64,000 bases of DNA from Methylocella sp. (GCA_037200525.1 JBBCGG010000001.1:3650501-3714500); one strand, 5' to 3'; positions 1 to 9,076 are shown, counted from the first letter of the stretch. Program-made: numbers and translations. The notes: generated by a model from the letters alone, not told the origin.

Positions 1-148
1 CATAGCGCTGGATGCCGGGCGAAGCCGATTGATCGGCGATATCGTCCCTGCTTGGGCCAGACCCTGACAGGCTCGAGCAACCTGCGACGGCGAGTAAACC
101 CGCAACGGACAGCAGAATGCGCGCAACGATCAGAGAAACATTCGGCAT
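1..148 (-). CDS. Polysaccharide export outer-membrane lipoprotein (Wza/KpsD-like), 5' end only
   Basis: The reading frame begins at an ATG at 148 and runs off the left edge, so only about 49 residues are visible. They form a lipoprotein signal: a short start, a hydrophobic stretch (IVARILLSVAGLLAVAG) and a lipobox ending AGC, followed by SSLSGSGPSRDDIADQ. A lipobox followed by a GSGPSR-type stretch is common in outer-membrane polysaccharide export proteins (Wza/KpsD/BexD). The function is inferred from this N-terminus and from the KpsM, KpsT and KpsE-like genes elsewhere in the window. It would form the outer-membrane pore of the capsule exporter. It is transcribed divergently from the glycosyltransferase at 494. 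A different lipoprotein cannot be excluded because the polysaccharide export domain is outside the window. Confidence 0.6.
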   Translation of the reverse strand, partial: MPNVSLIVARILLSVAGLLAVAGCSSLSGSGPSRDDIADQSASPGIQRY

Positions 149-493
149 TCACAACCAACCCTGTGTCCGAGCGACCATTATCATTCCAGCCGGCCCAGAA
201 CCATCCCTCTCGCCAGCTTGGCCTAGCCTTATCAGAATTGTGTATCCAATAGGTCACAACAAAACGTTGCCGCTGAAAACCGGAGCCCGCCCAGCTTCAA
301 CCCAAAATGGGACGAGATGACGCCAGTTTTTGGACCAAATATAATGCTCCGCTAAAGCTGCCCCTCTATAACGCGGCCACGCAAGCCTGCAAAGCCGCGT
401 CTTTGGTGGCTGAGCGCGAAAAAGCCGCGGATTCCCTCGCTCAGCGGCGAATAAAGTGGTTCATTGCCTCGCTCGGACTTTTCCGTCGAGGCT
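149..493. other. Intergenic region between divergent export and glycosyltransferase genes
   Basis: No convincing gene is seen here. Short open frames occur but lack family features. The two flanking genes are transcribed away from each other, so this stretch should hold both promoters. I could not pick out a confident -35/-10 pair. The glycosyltransferase frame is open from a TTG at 464, so the first 10 codons before the ATG at 494 may also be translated. Confidence 0.5.
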
Positions 494-2812
494 ATGTTGC
501 TGAAATTTCGAAATGTGAAAGCGCTTCTCCAGCCGGCAAGATGGTGGACTATCGCCCGCAGTCGGATTTTTGACCCGAATTGGTACAGAGCCGAATATCC
601 AGACTGCGATGCGCAGGGCTGGAATCCTATCAGCCACTATTTGCTCGAAGGCGCGGCGCGAGGTAACCGGCCCCACCTCCTTTTCGACCCGGACTGGTAT
701 CAGCGCGTACGTGGAGCGTTGCAACGCGACCCCAATCCGCTCATCGACTACATAAAATACGGCGCAGACGAAGGCTTTGAGCCCTCGCCCTATTTTTCGG
801 CGCCCTTTTATCGCAAATTTGCCGGCCACTTCGGCCGTTTGACCCCGCTCGGCCATTTCTTGGCGCATAGTCCGGCAAGCGGCGTTGCGCCAACGCCGCT
901 GTTTGATCGCTCTTGGTATCTCGACAACAATCCCGATGTGCGACGCGCCGGCTTCGACCCGTTTCTGCACTTTGTCGCGTCCGGCGCGTGCGGTGGCCGC
1001 TCGCCGGGTCCGCTGTTTGATGCCGGCTGGTATCGGATGAAGAACGCCGATGTTCGAGATCAGGGTTTTGAACCCCTGCCCCATTATCTCGCCATCGGGG
1101 CTGCGGAAGGCCGCAATCCGCATCCGTTTTTTGATGCCGCATTTTACGTCGCCAGCGCTCATCGAGCTGGCGTCACGCAAGAAAACGCCCTCGCCGACTA
1201 CGCAGAGCGCGGGCGCGATGAATGGCGCAGCACCCATGCGATTCTGCCTCCGCCCGCCTCGCCAGCGGCCTATTTTGAAGATTTCCCCTGGCGGAGGCCG
1301 GACGATTTGCCGGCCAAACCCGCAGCATCCTTTCGCCTCCTGATCGTCGACATCGCGGCGGCGCAAAAAGCGGATTATTGTCCCGCTGCGCAGCTTTTGG
1401 CGGCGCTCCAAACCCTGCCCGATCTCGACATTTATGTGCTGACCGATAGCGAAAGCGCTTGGATGCTAGAAGGCGTCGCCTGCCTTGATTTCGCGCATCC
1501 AAATATGGTTCTCCGCCACGCCGGCGTCGTGCTCGACCGTCTTTTTCGCAGCCTAAAATTCCGCGACCCAAATGCATTGGTGATCGAGATCCCCCCTACC
1601 ACGGGTCGCATCGTCGAGCTATGCGCGGCGATCGGCCTGCCCTATCATGACGCCACGTCCAAGAGCGAAATCGACGTCGCCGATTGGGGCGAAATTCTGC
1701 AGCGTCGGATAGGCTATCGCGCGGCGCCGCGGCCGACCGTTTCCGTGATCGTTCCGAATTACAACCACGCGCATTATCTCGATGAGCGGCTCGGCTCGAT
1801 TTTTGCGCAGCGCTTGACGCCGGACGAGATTATTTTTCTGGATGATGGATCAAGCGACGATAGCCTGACGGTCGCCAAAGCCTGGCAAGCGAAGTCCAGC
1901 GTATCCTTCGCGATCGTGCCGAACGAGGCCAACAGCGGCTCGCCGTTCAAACAATGGGCGAAAGGACTGTTGCAGGCAAAGTGCGATCTTGTCTGGATCG
2001 CCGAAAGCGACGATTCCTGCCACCCTGAATTTCTGGAGCGAATGGTCGCGAGCTTCACTGATCGCGAGATCGCCATTGCCTATAGCGATTCGCAGGTGAC
2101 CGGCACAGAGGGCGAAATCCTCTCGCCGACTTATCGCTTCTATACCGACACGCTCGACGAGACGAAATGGCTGTCCGGATATGTCGAGGACGGCGCGCGC
2201 GAAATCGCCAAAGCGCTTGCGATCAAGAATACAATTCCCAATGTGAGCGCAGTCCTGTTCAAACGCTCGGCGCTTCAAGCCGTTATCGAATCAGTCCAAA
2301 ACTTTCGCCATTGCGGCGACTGGTGGACTTATGTCGAATGTCTGCGCCAGGGAAAGATCCGATTCTGCCCGCAGGCCCTGAACAAGCACAGGCAGGAGCC
2401 TCGCGGCGTAACCCAGGATGGCGAGCGCGCCACCCACGCCGTGCGGGAGGCGCTGTCCATCAAGCGCTCGATTTTTGAGACGTTTCAATGTGAAATGCGC
2501 GTCGTTTGGCTGAGCCTCGCGCAGACCATTTTTGAATATGAAATTAGATCAAGAGCACTCATGAACGGACGGCTAGGATTCACGCAGAATCAAGAACTTA
2601 TTGGATCAATTGACGAGCTAACGCAGCGGCTCGCAATGCAACGCTGCGAATTTCCCGACGACGCCTTGGAGACGGCGGTGTTTCTGCGCGTTTTGGCGGC
2701 GGTTTCTGTTGACTTGAGCCAAACCGAACGGGCTAATATTGTCGATTTGGTCCTTGAGGAGTTGAAGGAGGTGGCGAAAGCGATACAGTCTCGTTTTGCG
2801 TTGCTTTCTTGA
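494..2812 (+). CDS. GT2 family glycosyltransferase with six N-terminal FD-WY repeats
   Basis: About 772 residues from the ATG at 494; a TTG at 464 would add 10. Residues ~25-245 carry six tandem ~37-residue repeats (for example FDRSWYLDNNPDV followed by HF and GACGGRSP). The repeats are followed by a linker and a GT-A domain at ~415-640. That domain opens with VSVIVPNYNHAHYLDERL and contains the DDGSSDDS nucleotide-sugar motif and an AESDDSCHPEF segment corresponding to the DxD region. The role is inferred as transfer of a sugar to a cell-surface glycan on the cytoplasmic side of the membrane. The last ~130 residues are helical with no recognised domain. The same repeats recur in five other proteins of the locus. 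Acceptor and donor sugars cannot be read from the sequence. Confidence 0.88.
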   Translation: MLLKFRNVKALLQPARWWTIARSRIFDPNWYRAEYPDCDAQGWNPISHYLLEGAARGNRPHLLFDPDWYQRVRGALQRDPNPLIDYIKYGADEGFEPSPYFSAPFYRKFAGHFGRLTPLGHFLAHSPASGVAPTPLFDRSWYLDNNPDVRRAGFDPFLHFVASGACGGRSPGPLFDAGWYRMKNADVRDQGFEPLPHYLAIGAAEGRNPHPFFDAAFYVASAHRAGVTQENALADYAERGRDEWRSTHAILPPPASPAAYFEDFPWRRPDDLPAKPAASFRLLIVDIAAAQKADYCPAAQLLAALQTLPDLDIYVLTDSESAWMLEGVACLDFAHPNMVLRHAGVVLDRLFRSLKFRDPNALVIEIPPTTGRIVELCAAIGLPYHDATSKSEIDVADWGEILQRRIGYRAAPRPTVSVIVPNYNHAHYLDERLGSIFAQRLTPDEIIFLDDGSSDDSLTVAKAWQAKSSVSFAIVPNEANSGSPFKQWAKGLLQAKCDLVWIAESDDSCHPEFLERMVASFTDREIAIAYSDSQVTGTEGEILSPTYRFYTDTLDETKWLSGYVEDGAREIAKALAIKNTIPNVSAVLFKRSALQAVIESVQNFRHCGDWWTYVECLRQGKIRFCPQALNKHRQEPRGVTQDGERATHAVREALSIKRSIFETFQCEMRVVWLSLAQTIFEYEIRSRALMNGRLGFTQNQELIGSIDELTQRLAMQRCEFPDDALETAVFLRVLAAVSVDLSQTERANIVDLVLEELKEVAKAIQSRFALLS

Positions 2813-2909
2813 GCGCTGCGGATTGCCTTAGAACTAGGGTTCTTTTGATGAGGCGCTGCGCTTAAAAGAACGACGGCGAATCGCTAATTCGGCAGCCAGA
2901 AAAAATGCA

Positions 2910-3992
2910 ATGAGAAAAGCCATCCTCGTTCTTGGAATGCATCGCAGCGGAACGTCCGCGGTCGCGGGGGTGATGGCGCAGCTTGGCATCGCAGCGCCAC
3001 TGACCCTGATGCCCGCGACCAGTGACAACGAACGTGGTTATTGGGAGTCGTTGCGACTTGCGGCACTGCACGACGAGTTGCTCGCCTCGGCGGGCGGCAA
3101 GTGGGACGACTGGCGCGCTTTCGACCGAGAATGGCATTCGTCTGCGTCTGCCGACCACTTCAAGGCCCGCGCCAAACCGCTGCTTGAGGAAGAATTCGGG
3201 AAGGCAGATTTGTTCGTATTCAAGGACCCGCGGATTTGCCGGATTTTGCCTTTCTGGACGACGGTTCTTGAAGAAATGCAAATCGCGCCGCTCGTCGTCA
3301 TCCCAATCCGCTCGCCTCTTGAAGTGGCTCGGTCTCTCGCGAAGCGGGATGGGTTCAGTTTGGAAAAAGGCTTGCTGATCTGGCTGCGGCATGTCCTTGA
3401 CGCCGAACGCGAGACTCGCCATTTGCCGCGCGCGATCGTGGCTATGGACGATCTTTTTGAGGATTGGCGCGGAGCGATGACAAAGATAGGTCGCCTGCTC
3501 GAAATTGAATGGCCAGCCTTCGACGAAACAATAGCGGTCGCCATCGATAATTTTATATCTCGCGATCTTAGACATCAGACCGCACCGACGGACGGGCTTC
3601 CTGCCATGTTCGCATGGACGATCAAAGCTTATGACGCCATGCTGGCTCTGCGCGATCAGCCCCGGTCGCGCCTGGCTCTCGGCGTCCTCGATGAAGTCAG
3701 CGCGACTTTCGAATTGGCATGCGCCTTCATGGGGCCCGCTTTCGCCGAGATCGAGGCGAAAGTCGCGCATGTCGGAGGCGAAGCAGCCTCCCTTCGCTCG
3801 CAGCGCGACGAATTATCCCGCAAGTGCGACGGTCTCGCGGCGCTATTGAATCAACGGAAACCTTCCCGCAACGGATTGGACAAACCTGTGCTAGAAGAGC
3901 GCTTGATAAATCTTGCGGCCAATCGAGAACGGGCGCAACGCAGACTCCAGTCTATTCAGGTCACGCTAGCCGCGGCCGCTACTCAGATTTAA
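2910..3992 (+). CDS. Sulfotransferase family protein
   Basis: 360 residues. The N-terminus has the 5'-phosphosulfate-binding P-loop-like motif LGMHRSGTSAVAG (residues ~8-20), then RGYWES. FVFKDPRICRILPFW at ~101-115 corresponds to the 3'-phosphate-binding part of sulfotransferase-3-type proteins. A family member would move sulfate from PAPS to a hydroxyl, here presumably on the surface glycan. Many bacterial members in polysaccharide loci have not been assayed. The C-terminal ~80 residues are charged and predicted coiled coil. The gene follows the GT2 gene by about 100 bases on the same strand and precedes the coiled-coil protein gene, so the three probably form one unit. Confidence 0.82.
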   Translation: MRKAILVLGMHRSGTSAVAGVMAQLGIAAPLTLMPATSDNERGYWESLRLAALHDELLASAGGKWDDWRAFDREWHSSASADHFKARAKPLLEEEFGKADLFVFKDPRICRILPFWTTVLEEMQIAPLVVIPIRSPLEVARSLAKRDGFSLEKGLLIWLRHVLDAERETRHLPRAIVAMDDLFEDWRGAMTKIGRLLEIEWPAFDETIAVAIDNFISRDLRHQTAPTDGLPAMFAWTIKAYDAMLALRDQPRSRLALGVLDEVSATFELACAFMGPAFAEIEAKVAHVGGEAASLRSQRDELSRKCDGLAALLNQRKPSRNGLDKPVLEERLINLAANRERAQRRLQSIQVTLAAAATQI

Positions 3993-4069
3993 CGCGCAGG
4001 CGCTCTGGCGCGGGAGTCTTTCTGCGTCTTGACTAGCTCTGTGAACATGTGCTGATCAATTGAAGTCCA

Positions 4070-5632
4070 ATGGGATCCTCGATGAAGCCACCTCGGAAAA
4101 AAGCCGACTCCGGCCGTTCGGAGGCCAAAGGTTTGAATATCAAGGCCGCAAACCACGAACAAACTCTCGTTTCCGGGGAAGTTGGAAACCCGCGAAATGA
4201 CAAAACGAAGCAGCGCGAGACCGCGTCGCATCGTGAGTCCCGTATTTCCGAAGAGAGAAAAGGGTCGGGGCATTCTCATTCAGCGCTGAACGAAACCGAA
4301 AGCCCAAGCATAGGGCTCCCGCTTTCACCACAACATGACCTTGGCAGCGAATCAGATATGGGGACGGCCACCAAGGCAAGCCGCTCAAAAAAAGCCGCAT
4401 CGTCTCGTCCTGAGGCGAAGAAGCAGGTTGAACATCTTTTGATTGCGCTGAACTCCGAGCGTTCGAAATCCTTGGCTCTCGCTAACATCTCTGAGTATTC
4501 CACCGCCCGTCTAAACGAACTAGAAACAGAGCGCATTCGTTTGGCGGGCGCATTGAGCGAAGCTGAAACGGAACTCGGCAGAACCGCGAGTCGCGCCACG
4601 GCCGCCGAGCAAGAACTCTCCCGAGAACGCGAACGCGAAGCCGACATTACCCGTCAGATTGATGAGACGAACTCGCTGTTGGGAGAGGTATTGCAGGCCT
4701 CCGGCGATCTTGAGGCCACATTGAACGAAATGCGGGCTCGACGCGCCGAAAATCAGGCCCGAGAAGCATCGCTGGAAAAAGCGCTGGAAGAAGCGGAAAG
4801 ATCCGGTCAGGCGGCCAAAGATCGAATAGCCGACGCGCAGGCTCTCCTCTCAAGGGAACGGCAGCGGACGGCGGAGCTTAACGATACGCTGGCCGCGCTT
4901 CAAAATCGCCTTGCGATTGAGCACGAGCACATTTCCGCACTGACCATTCGAGCGGCAATCGCGGACGCGACCTCAACACGCGATCGATTGCAGACGGAAA
5001 GCCTCAAGGCGCTACTTGCGGCGACAGAATCCAACCTGGCCAAAGCATTCACGCGCGCGGCTCAGAGCGAAAGCGAACGACGCGTCGCACAACGCGAATA
5101 TAACGAGCTAAATCGCGCCCTCGCGCACGCTAAAACAGCTCTATTCGAAGAGCAAGCCAACACGTATCAGGCTCGTCGGCAGGCGGAAGACGCCCTAGCC
5201 AAAGCTTTTGACTTGGAAGCGAAGTCGACCCATCTGGAACAAAACGCTCAACGCTTCGAAAATGAAGTTGAAGCTCTACGGAACAGTACATCTTGGCGGC
5301 TAACTGCGCCCTGGCGGGAAATTATGCGGCTACTGTCCCGCTTTCGTCGACTTGCTCTCGGCAAAAAAATCAATCCTCTGTTTGATCGCCAATGGTATCT
5401 GCAGCAATATCCAGATGTAAAAGAGAGCGAAATGGATCCCTACGACCACTATCTAAGGCACGGTGCGGTGGAAGGGAGAAATCCTAGTCCGCGCTTTGAT
5501 ACGTGCTGGTATCTGCAGCAATATCCGGATGTAAAAGAAAGCGGCATCAATCCGCTGATCCATTTTTACATCCACGGTGCCGCCGAGGGCCGCAAGCCGC
5601 TACCACAATTTAACGACGATCCGTTTATGTAG
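4070..5632 (+). CDS. Coiled-coil protein with two C-terminal FD-WY repeats
   Basis: 520 residues, no signal peptide and no enzyme domain seen. Residues 1-110 are polar and low in complexity. Residues ~115-400 are a long Ala/Glu/Arg-rich coiled coil. At ~405 comes NSTSWRLTAPWRE, a motif I know from the ends of coiled coils in bacterial glycosyltransferase and sulfotransferase polypeptides. Residues ~436-516 hold two repeats, FDRQWYLQQYPDV and FDTCWYLQQYPDV, each ending in GAxEGR. The repeats closely match those at the start of the 22009-25482 gene. The protein could be a scaffold, or a multidomain protein that lost its catalytic C-terminus. It stops 8 residues after the last repeat. Function unknown. 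Confidence 0.75.
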   Translation: MGSSMKPPRKKADSGRSEAKGLNIKAANHEQTLVSGEVGNPRNDKTKQRETASHRESRISEERKGSGHSHSALNETESPSIGLPLSPQHDLGSESDMGTATKASRSKKAASSRPEAKKQVEHLLIALNSERSKSLALANISEYSTARLNELETERIRLAGALSEAETELGRTASRATAAEQELSREREREADITRQIDETNSLLGEVLQASGDLEATLNEMRARRAENQAREASLEKALEEAERSGQAAKDRIADAQALLSRERQRTAELNDTLAALQNRLAIEHEHISALTIRAAIADATSTRDRLQTESLKALLAATESNLAKAFTRAAQSESERRVAQREYNELNRALAHAKTALFEEQANTYQARRQAEDALAKAFDLEAKSTHLEQNAQRFENEVEALRNSTSWRLTAPWREIMRLLSRFRRLALGKKINPLFDRQWYLQQYPDVKESEMDPYDHYLRHGAVEGRNPSPRFDTCWYLQQYPDVKESGINPLIHFYIHGAAEGRKPLPQFNDDPFM

Positions 5633-6082
5633 CTCACGTCCGTCCGTGCTGATTTACTTAACTTTTGTGCCGCGACGATTGTAGCGTACATAGAGCGACA
5701 TTACGTCCGGCGACGCGAGTCGGATTGCGGAGACGATCGTTGATCGCGGAGAGATTCGCAGCATTGGACCCCTCTGAGAAAAGGCGACGGATAGAGCGTT
5801 TTCACCCTCCGCCGATTCATTGAGAGGATTCCTTTTCCGACGATAGTATGATTCGTTTGCCTCTCAAGATTGGGAAACATGGAACGACATAGGCCTACAG
5901 CGCGGATCTTCGCACCTGTGTCATTCAGGCATCCGGAAACAGTTTGCTCGGGTTGCGGCGGAGCGGTTCGGCGTGTAGGTTTCGACTGCGATCGCCTGGG
6001 TCCGGCGCTTTCGGAGGAACGGTCGATGTGTCTGACATTGCCCCCAAGTTTTATCCAGCGTTGAGTTCGCTCCGGGGTCGGA
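5633..6082. other. Gene-free stretch before the insertion-sequence region
   Basis: About 450 bases follow the coiled-coil gene with no open frame that looks coding. The frames present (for example near 5870-6064) have no recognisable motif or ribosome binding site. It ends at the outer end of a degenerate IS3-type element. Confidence 0.5.
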
Positions 6083-6680
6083 TTGAACTGCTCCCGGATT
6101 TTAGGCCAGCCGCTGCTGGAATTTTCGCGGGTTTTGGCTCATGTCGGCGGCGATGCCGATGAGCCATTGACCAGCGATATCGGGGGCTTGTTTCCGATCG
6201 CGCTGTGGGGCCGGACTTCGTTGTAGTCCTTACGCCATTCCTCCATTTTCGAACGGGCGTCGTCAAGGCTCATGAACCAGTGTGCGTTCGCCGATCGCCC
6301 GAAACTTGCCATTGAACGACTCGATGAACGCGTTGTCGGTCGGCTTGCCGGGCCGCGAGAAGTCGAGGACGACGCCCTTCTGGGAAGCCCAAAGATCAAG
6401 GTCGCGGGAAATGAACTCCGATCCCTGATCCACCCTTATGCTCTTGGGGTAGCCGACGACCTTGCAGATGCGCTCCAAGGTCAAAACGACATCCTCGCCG
6501 CGATAGCTAAAGCGCGGATCAACCGCGGGCGAGAAGCGTGAGAAGGTATCGACGATCGTCAGCACGCGGATTTTGCGGCCGGTCGCCAACTGGTCGTGAA
6601 GGAAGTCCATCGCCCACGTCTCATTGGTCTCAATGGCGGCGCAGCGATCGTCGCGGAGCTTGGCTTTCACCCGTCGCCGC
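6083..6680 (-). pseudogene. Truncated, frameshifted IS3-family transposase (integrase core)
   Basis: This is the 3' part of an element whose fuller copy lies at 15770-16977. The peptide from KAKLRDDRCAAIETNETWAM through the integrase DDE segments (IRVDQGSEFI, GKPTDNAFIESFNGKFR) is read in one frame. After FNGKFR it continues in another frame (AHWFMSLDDARSKMEEW, then RPHSAIGNKPPISL), so there is a frameshift near 6290. The 5' half, including orfA, is missing. The terminal sequence ttgaactgctcccgg at 6083 matches the right end of the fuller copy. At ~6678 it is joined directly to a truncated IS110, which points to a deletion or recombination event. Confidence 0.85.
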
Positions 6681-7488
6681 ACTGCGAAATCCGACCAACG
6701 CGATTGCTTTCACCCGATTGATTGAGGATCGGCGTCAATCCCAAAGCCGGCCCGACAGCCTTAGAACTCTTGAAGCGGGCTGGTATGTCGATGGTCGCGG
6801 TGAAAGCCAAGGAGACGATCGGGCCGACGCCCGGGATCGTCATCAATCGCCGGCACACGTCATCTTCGCGGACGATCGACAACAGCTTTCGGTGCAGTTT
6901 CGCGACCTGCTCGCGGAGCGTGCGACGAGCGTCAAGCAAAGACGCCATGATCTCCGCAAGGTCTGGCATGCCTTCGACAAGTTCGACAATCCGTTCCTCG
7001 AATTCGATCAAACCGACGACGCCAACCTTGAGCCCAAAGTTGCGCAGCAGGCCACGGATATCGTTCTCGACGGCGATGGCTTTCTCCTGCAGCAGCTTGC
7101 GGGCGGTCAATAAAGCGCGCCGCTTCTGGCTTGTAAGCGTCTTCACATGCACGGGCCGGAAAAGGTTGACGCGCATCATCTGCGCGATGCCGCGCGCATC
7201 ATTGCGATCGCTCTTGTTCACTTGAGCCTTCAGGAAGGCCTTCGTATGCCGCGTCTCGATGCAGACCACCGGTAGACCCGCCTCCGCCAGCCCGCTGAAC
7301 AGCCATTGCGACAGCGGACCAGCTTCAAGTCCGACGCGCTCGAGCGGCCACGCCGGGTCCTTGAGCGCCTCGATAAGATCGTCTGGATGGCTCGCGACTT
7401 TCACTTCGCGGCAGAGCTTTCCCGTCTCATCCATGATACATATAGATGTCTCTTTGACGGACACATCGAGACCAGCATAATGTTTCAT
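6681..7488 (-). pseudogene. IS110 family transposase, 3'-truncated
   Basis: It starts at the ATG at 7488 with MKHYAGLDVSVKETSICIMD, the DEDD/RuvC-like N-terminus of IS110 transposases. It continues with NKSDRNDARGIAQMMR and the C-terminal transposase_20 segment MTIPGVGPIVSLAFTATI. It breaks off just after GRISQCGD, where intact members go on for another ~60-80 residues. At the break the sequence passes into the IS3 fragment, sharing a few bases (ggcgac). The element therefore lacks its right end and part of the domain carrying the catalytic serine, and is presumably inactive. On the other side the IS3 copy at 7597 is inserted about 110 bases upstream of the start. Confidence 0.88.
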
Positions 7489-7663
7489 AATGCGCTTCTC
7501 CATCTGATGTTTGTGGTTGCTCCAACGCAGACCACGTTTACCATCAGCCTGAAGTGCAGCGCCCTTGCCTTTGCCGCAGGGCGCCCAAGCCGGCCGTGGT
7601 CTGCCCCCTGAAAAGTGATCCTCCGTGAAGTATGGGCTTATGAGCCTGATGGAGGACTGCGCA

Positions 7664-7942
7664 ATGCCGAGGAAAAGACACAAGGCGGAAGAGATCGTCG
7701 CGAAGCTACGGCAAGTCGAAGTGCTTAGCGCGCAAGGGCGACCGGTCGCGGAGGCGATCCGCTCGATAGGGGTGACGGAAGTTACATACTATCGATGGCG
7801 GTCGGAATACGGCGGCCTGAAGGGCGATCAGGTGAAGCGGCTGAAGGAGCTGGAGGCGGAGAATACGCGGCTCCGTCGAGCGGTGTCCGATTTGACGCTT
7901 GAGAAGCTGATCCTGAAAGAGGCTGCCTCGGGAAACTTCTGA
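7664..7942 (+). CDS. IS3 family transposase OrfA (copy A)
   Basis: About 92 residues from the ATG at 7664 (MPRKRHKAEEIVAKLRQ); an upstream ATG at 7625 would add 13. It has the HTH_Tnp_1-type helix-turn-helix (AIRSIGVTEVTYYRWRSEYG), then a leucine zipper (RLKELEAENTRLRRAVSDLT) typical of IS3 OrfA. It binds the terminal inverted repeats. The frame ends at TGA 7940-7942, just after a GGGAAAC heptamer, so some ribosomes should shift -1 and make the OrfAB transposase. Confidence 0.92.
   Translation: MPRKRHKAEEIVAKLRQVEVLSAQGRPVAEAIRSIGVTEVTYYRWRSEYGGLKGDQVKRLKELEAENTRLRRAVSDLTLEKLILKEAASGNF
7930..7936 (+). promoter_or_regulatory. Programmed -1 frameshift heptamer GGGAAAC (copy A)
   Basis: In the orfA frame the heptamer is read G GGA AAC, the X XXY YYZ arrangement. 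It sits two codons before the orfA stop. Slipping back one base leads into GGG AAA CTT CTG AGC, which stays open through orfB. The same heptamer lies in copy B. Confidence 0.8.
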
Positions 7943-7965
7943 GCTCCGCGCGTCGTCGCGCCTGC

Positions 7966-8832
7966 GTGGAGCATGTGATCGCCGAACATGGCGTTTCCGA
8001 GCGGTTCGCTTGCCGGGTTCTCGGTCAGCATCGCTCCACGCAGCGCAAGGTTCCGACCAAGCCCGATGACGAAGCGGCATTGATCGCCGACATCACGGCG
8101 CTCGCCATCCAGTACGGCCGCTATGGCTACCGCCGCATCACGGCGATGTTGTGGGAGCGAGGCTGGAAGGTCAACGTCAAACGGGTCGAGCGGATCTGGC
8201 GACGCGAGGGGCTGAAAGTTCCGGCCAGACAACCCAAGCGCGGGCGTCTCTGGCTCAATGACGGCTCGTGCGTCCGGCTGCGCCCGCAATGCCCCAACCA
8301 CGTCTGGTCCTATGACTTCGTCGAGGACCGCACTCATGATGGCAGGAAATATCGCATGCTGAATATCATCGACGAATTTACCCGCGAATGCATCGCGATC
8401 AGGATTAACCGGAAGCTGAAGGCAGCGGACGTCATCGACGTTCTCTCGGACCTCTTCATCTTGCGAGGGGTTCCGATCCACATTCGTTCCGACAACGGCC
8501 CGGAGTTCATCGCCAAGGCGTTGCGTGACTGGATTGCCGCCGTCGGCGCGAAGACCGCCTACATCATGCCGGGCAGTCCCTGGGAGAACGGCTATTGCGA
8601 GAGCTTCAACTCGAAGCTGCGCGACGAGCTTTTGAATGGTGAAATCTTCTACACTCTCAAGGAGGCGAAGGTCGTCATTGAGCGATGGCGACGCCACTAC
8701 AACACCGTGCGCCCGCACTCATCGCTGGGCTACAAGCCGCCAGCCCCGGAGACCCTGCAATGGCCGGCTTCGCAATCCGGACCAGCTTCGCCCGCCACGC
8801 CAGCAATAGCGCCAGGGCCGACAATGCACTAA
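7966..8832 (+). CDS. IS3 family transposase OrfB, integrase catalytic domain (copy A)
   Basis: 288 residues from a GTG at 7966, but the frame is open back to the orfA frameshift site, so it is probably made as an OrfAB fusion. It has an HTH_21 segment (YGRYGYRRITAMLWERGW) followed by the rve DDE domain. The first Asp lies in WSYDFVEDRTHDGRKYRML, the second in IRSDNGPEFIAKALRDW, and the Glu in SPWENGYCESFNSKLRDELL. It ends with the conserved RPHSSLGYKPPAPE. All catalytic residues are present, so the element looks competent to move. Confidence 0.93.
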   Translation: MEHVIAEHGVSERFACRVLGQHRSTQRKVPTKPDDEAALIADITALAIQYGRYGYRRITAMLWERGWKVNVKRVERIWRREGLKVPARQPKRGRLWLNDGSCVRLRPQCPNHVWSYDFVEDRTHDGRKYRMLNIIDEFTRECIAIRINRKLKAADVIDVLSDLFILRGVPIHIRSDNGPEFIAKALRDWIAAVGAKTAYIMPGSPWENGYCESFNSKLRDELLNGEIFYTLKEAKVVIERWRRHYNTVRPHSSLGYKPPAPETLQWPASQSGPASPATPAIAPGPTMH

Positions 8833-8947
8833 CATTCAAACTGGATCACCCCATGGGGGCAGGCCAGCCGAATATCCCATCTAAACACATATTTGGCGAC
8901 CAAATTTATATCGGCCTTCAACCGGGCGATTTTGTCATTCTTGGCAG

Positions 8948-9076
8948 CTAGTTCTGCAACTGCGGATCGATCGCGTGTCTCTTCAGACCGAGATTGTTGC
9001 CGTCACGCCCACTCGCGCACAGCGCCATAACTTCGCTATCATTTACGTATTTAACAGGATTGTTCCATTTAACCAT
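8948..9076 (-). pseudogene. Small open frame with strong ribosome binding site, probably a gene remnant
   Basis: Read from an ATG at 9076 preceded by AGGGGGAATC, a 42-codon frame gives MVKWNNPVKYVNDSEVM and so on, ending at TAG 8948-8950. Further along, in another frame, the same strand reads like a coiled coil (AELAAKNDKIARLKADINL) until it meets the IS3 copy at 8866. This looks like the 5' end of a gene that gained an indel and was cut by the insertion. It could instead be a genuine 42-residue protein. Not recognised. Confidence 0.3.

Larger units (their letters stand above)
7597..8866 (+). mobile_element. IS3-family insertion sequence, copy A (1270 bp, complete)
   Basis: The ends were found by comparison with copy B at 13109-14378; both are 1270 bp. 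The left end is TGGTCTGCCCCC and the right end, read inward, is TGGCCTGCCCCC, giving an imperfect inverted repeat. Immediately outside are GCCG (7593-7596) and GCCG (8867-8870), a 4-bp target duplication as expected for the IS407 subgroup of IS3. It carries overlapping orfA and orfB with a canonical -1 slippery heptamer. It is inserted beside the truncated IS110. Copies A and B differ by one noticed coding change (Lys versus Gln in orfB), so transposition was recent. Confidence 0.93.

Noticed and set aside
461-1411. Long open frame on the minus strand opposite the GT2 gene
   Set aside because: It lies entirely within the repeat-bearing glycosyltransferase and shows no domain; high G+C keeps antisense frames open.
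5870-6064. Short open frame with several cysteines
   Set aside because: It does not match any zinc-binding pattern convincingly and borders an IS end.
7828-8718. 296-codon open frame antisense to the IS3 transposase, repeated at 13257-14147
   Set aside because: Present in both copies only because the element is duplicated; no protein features.
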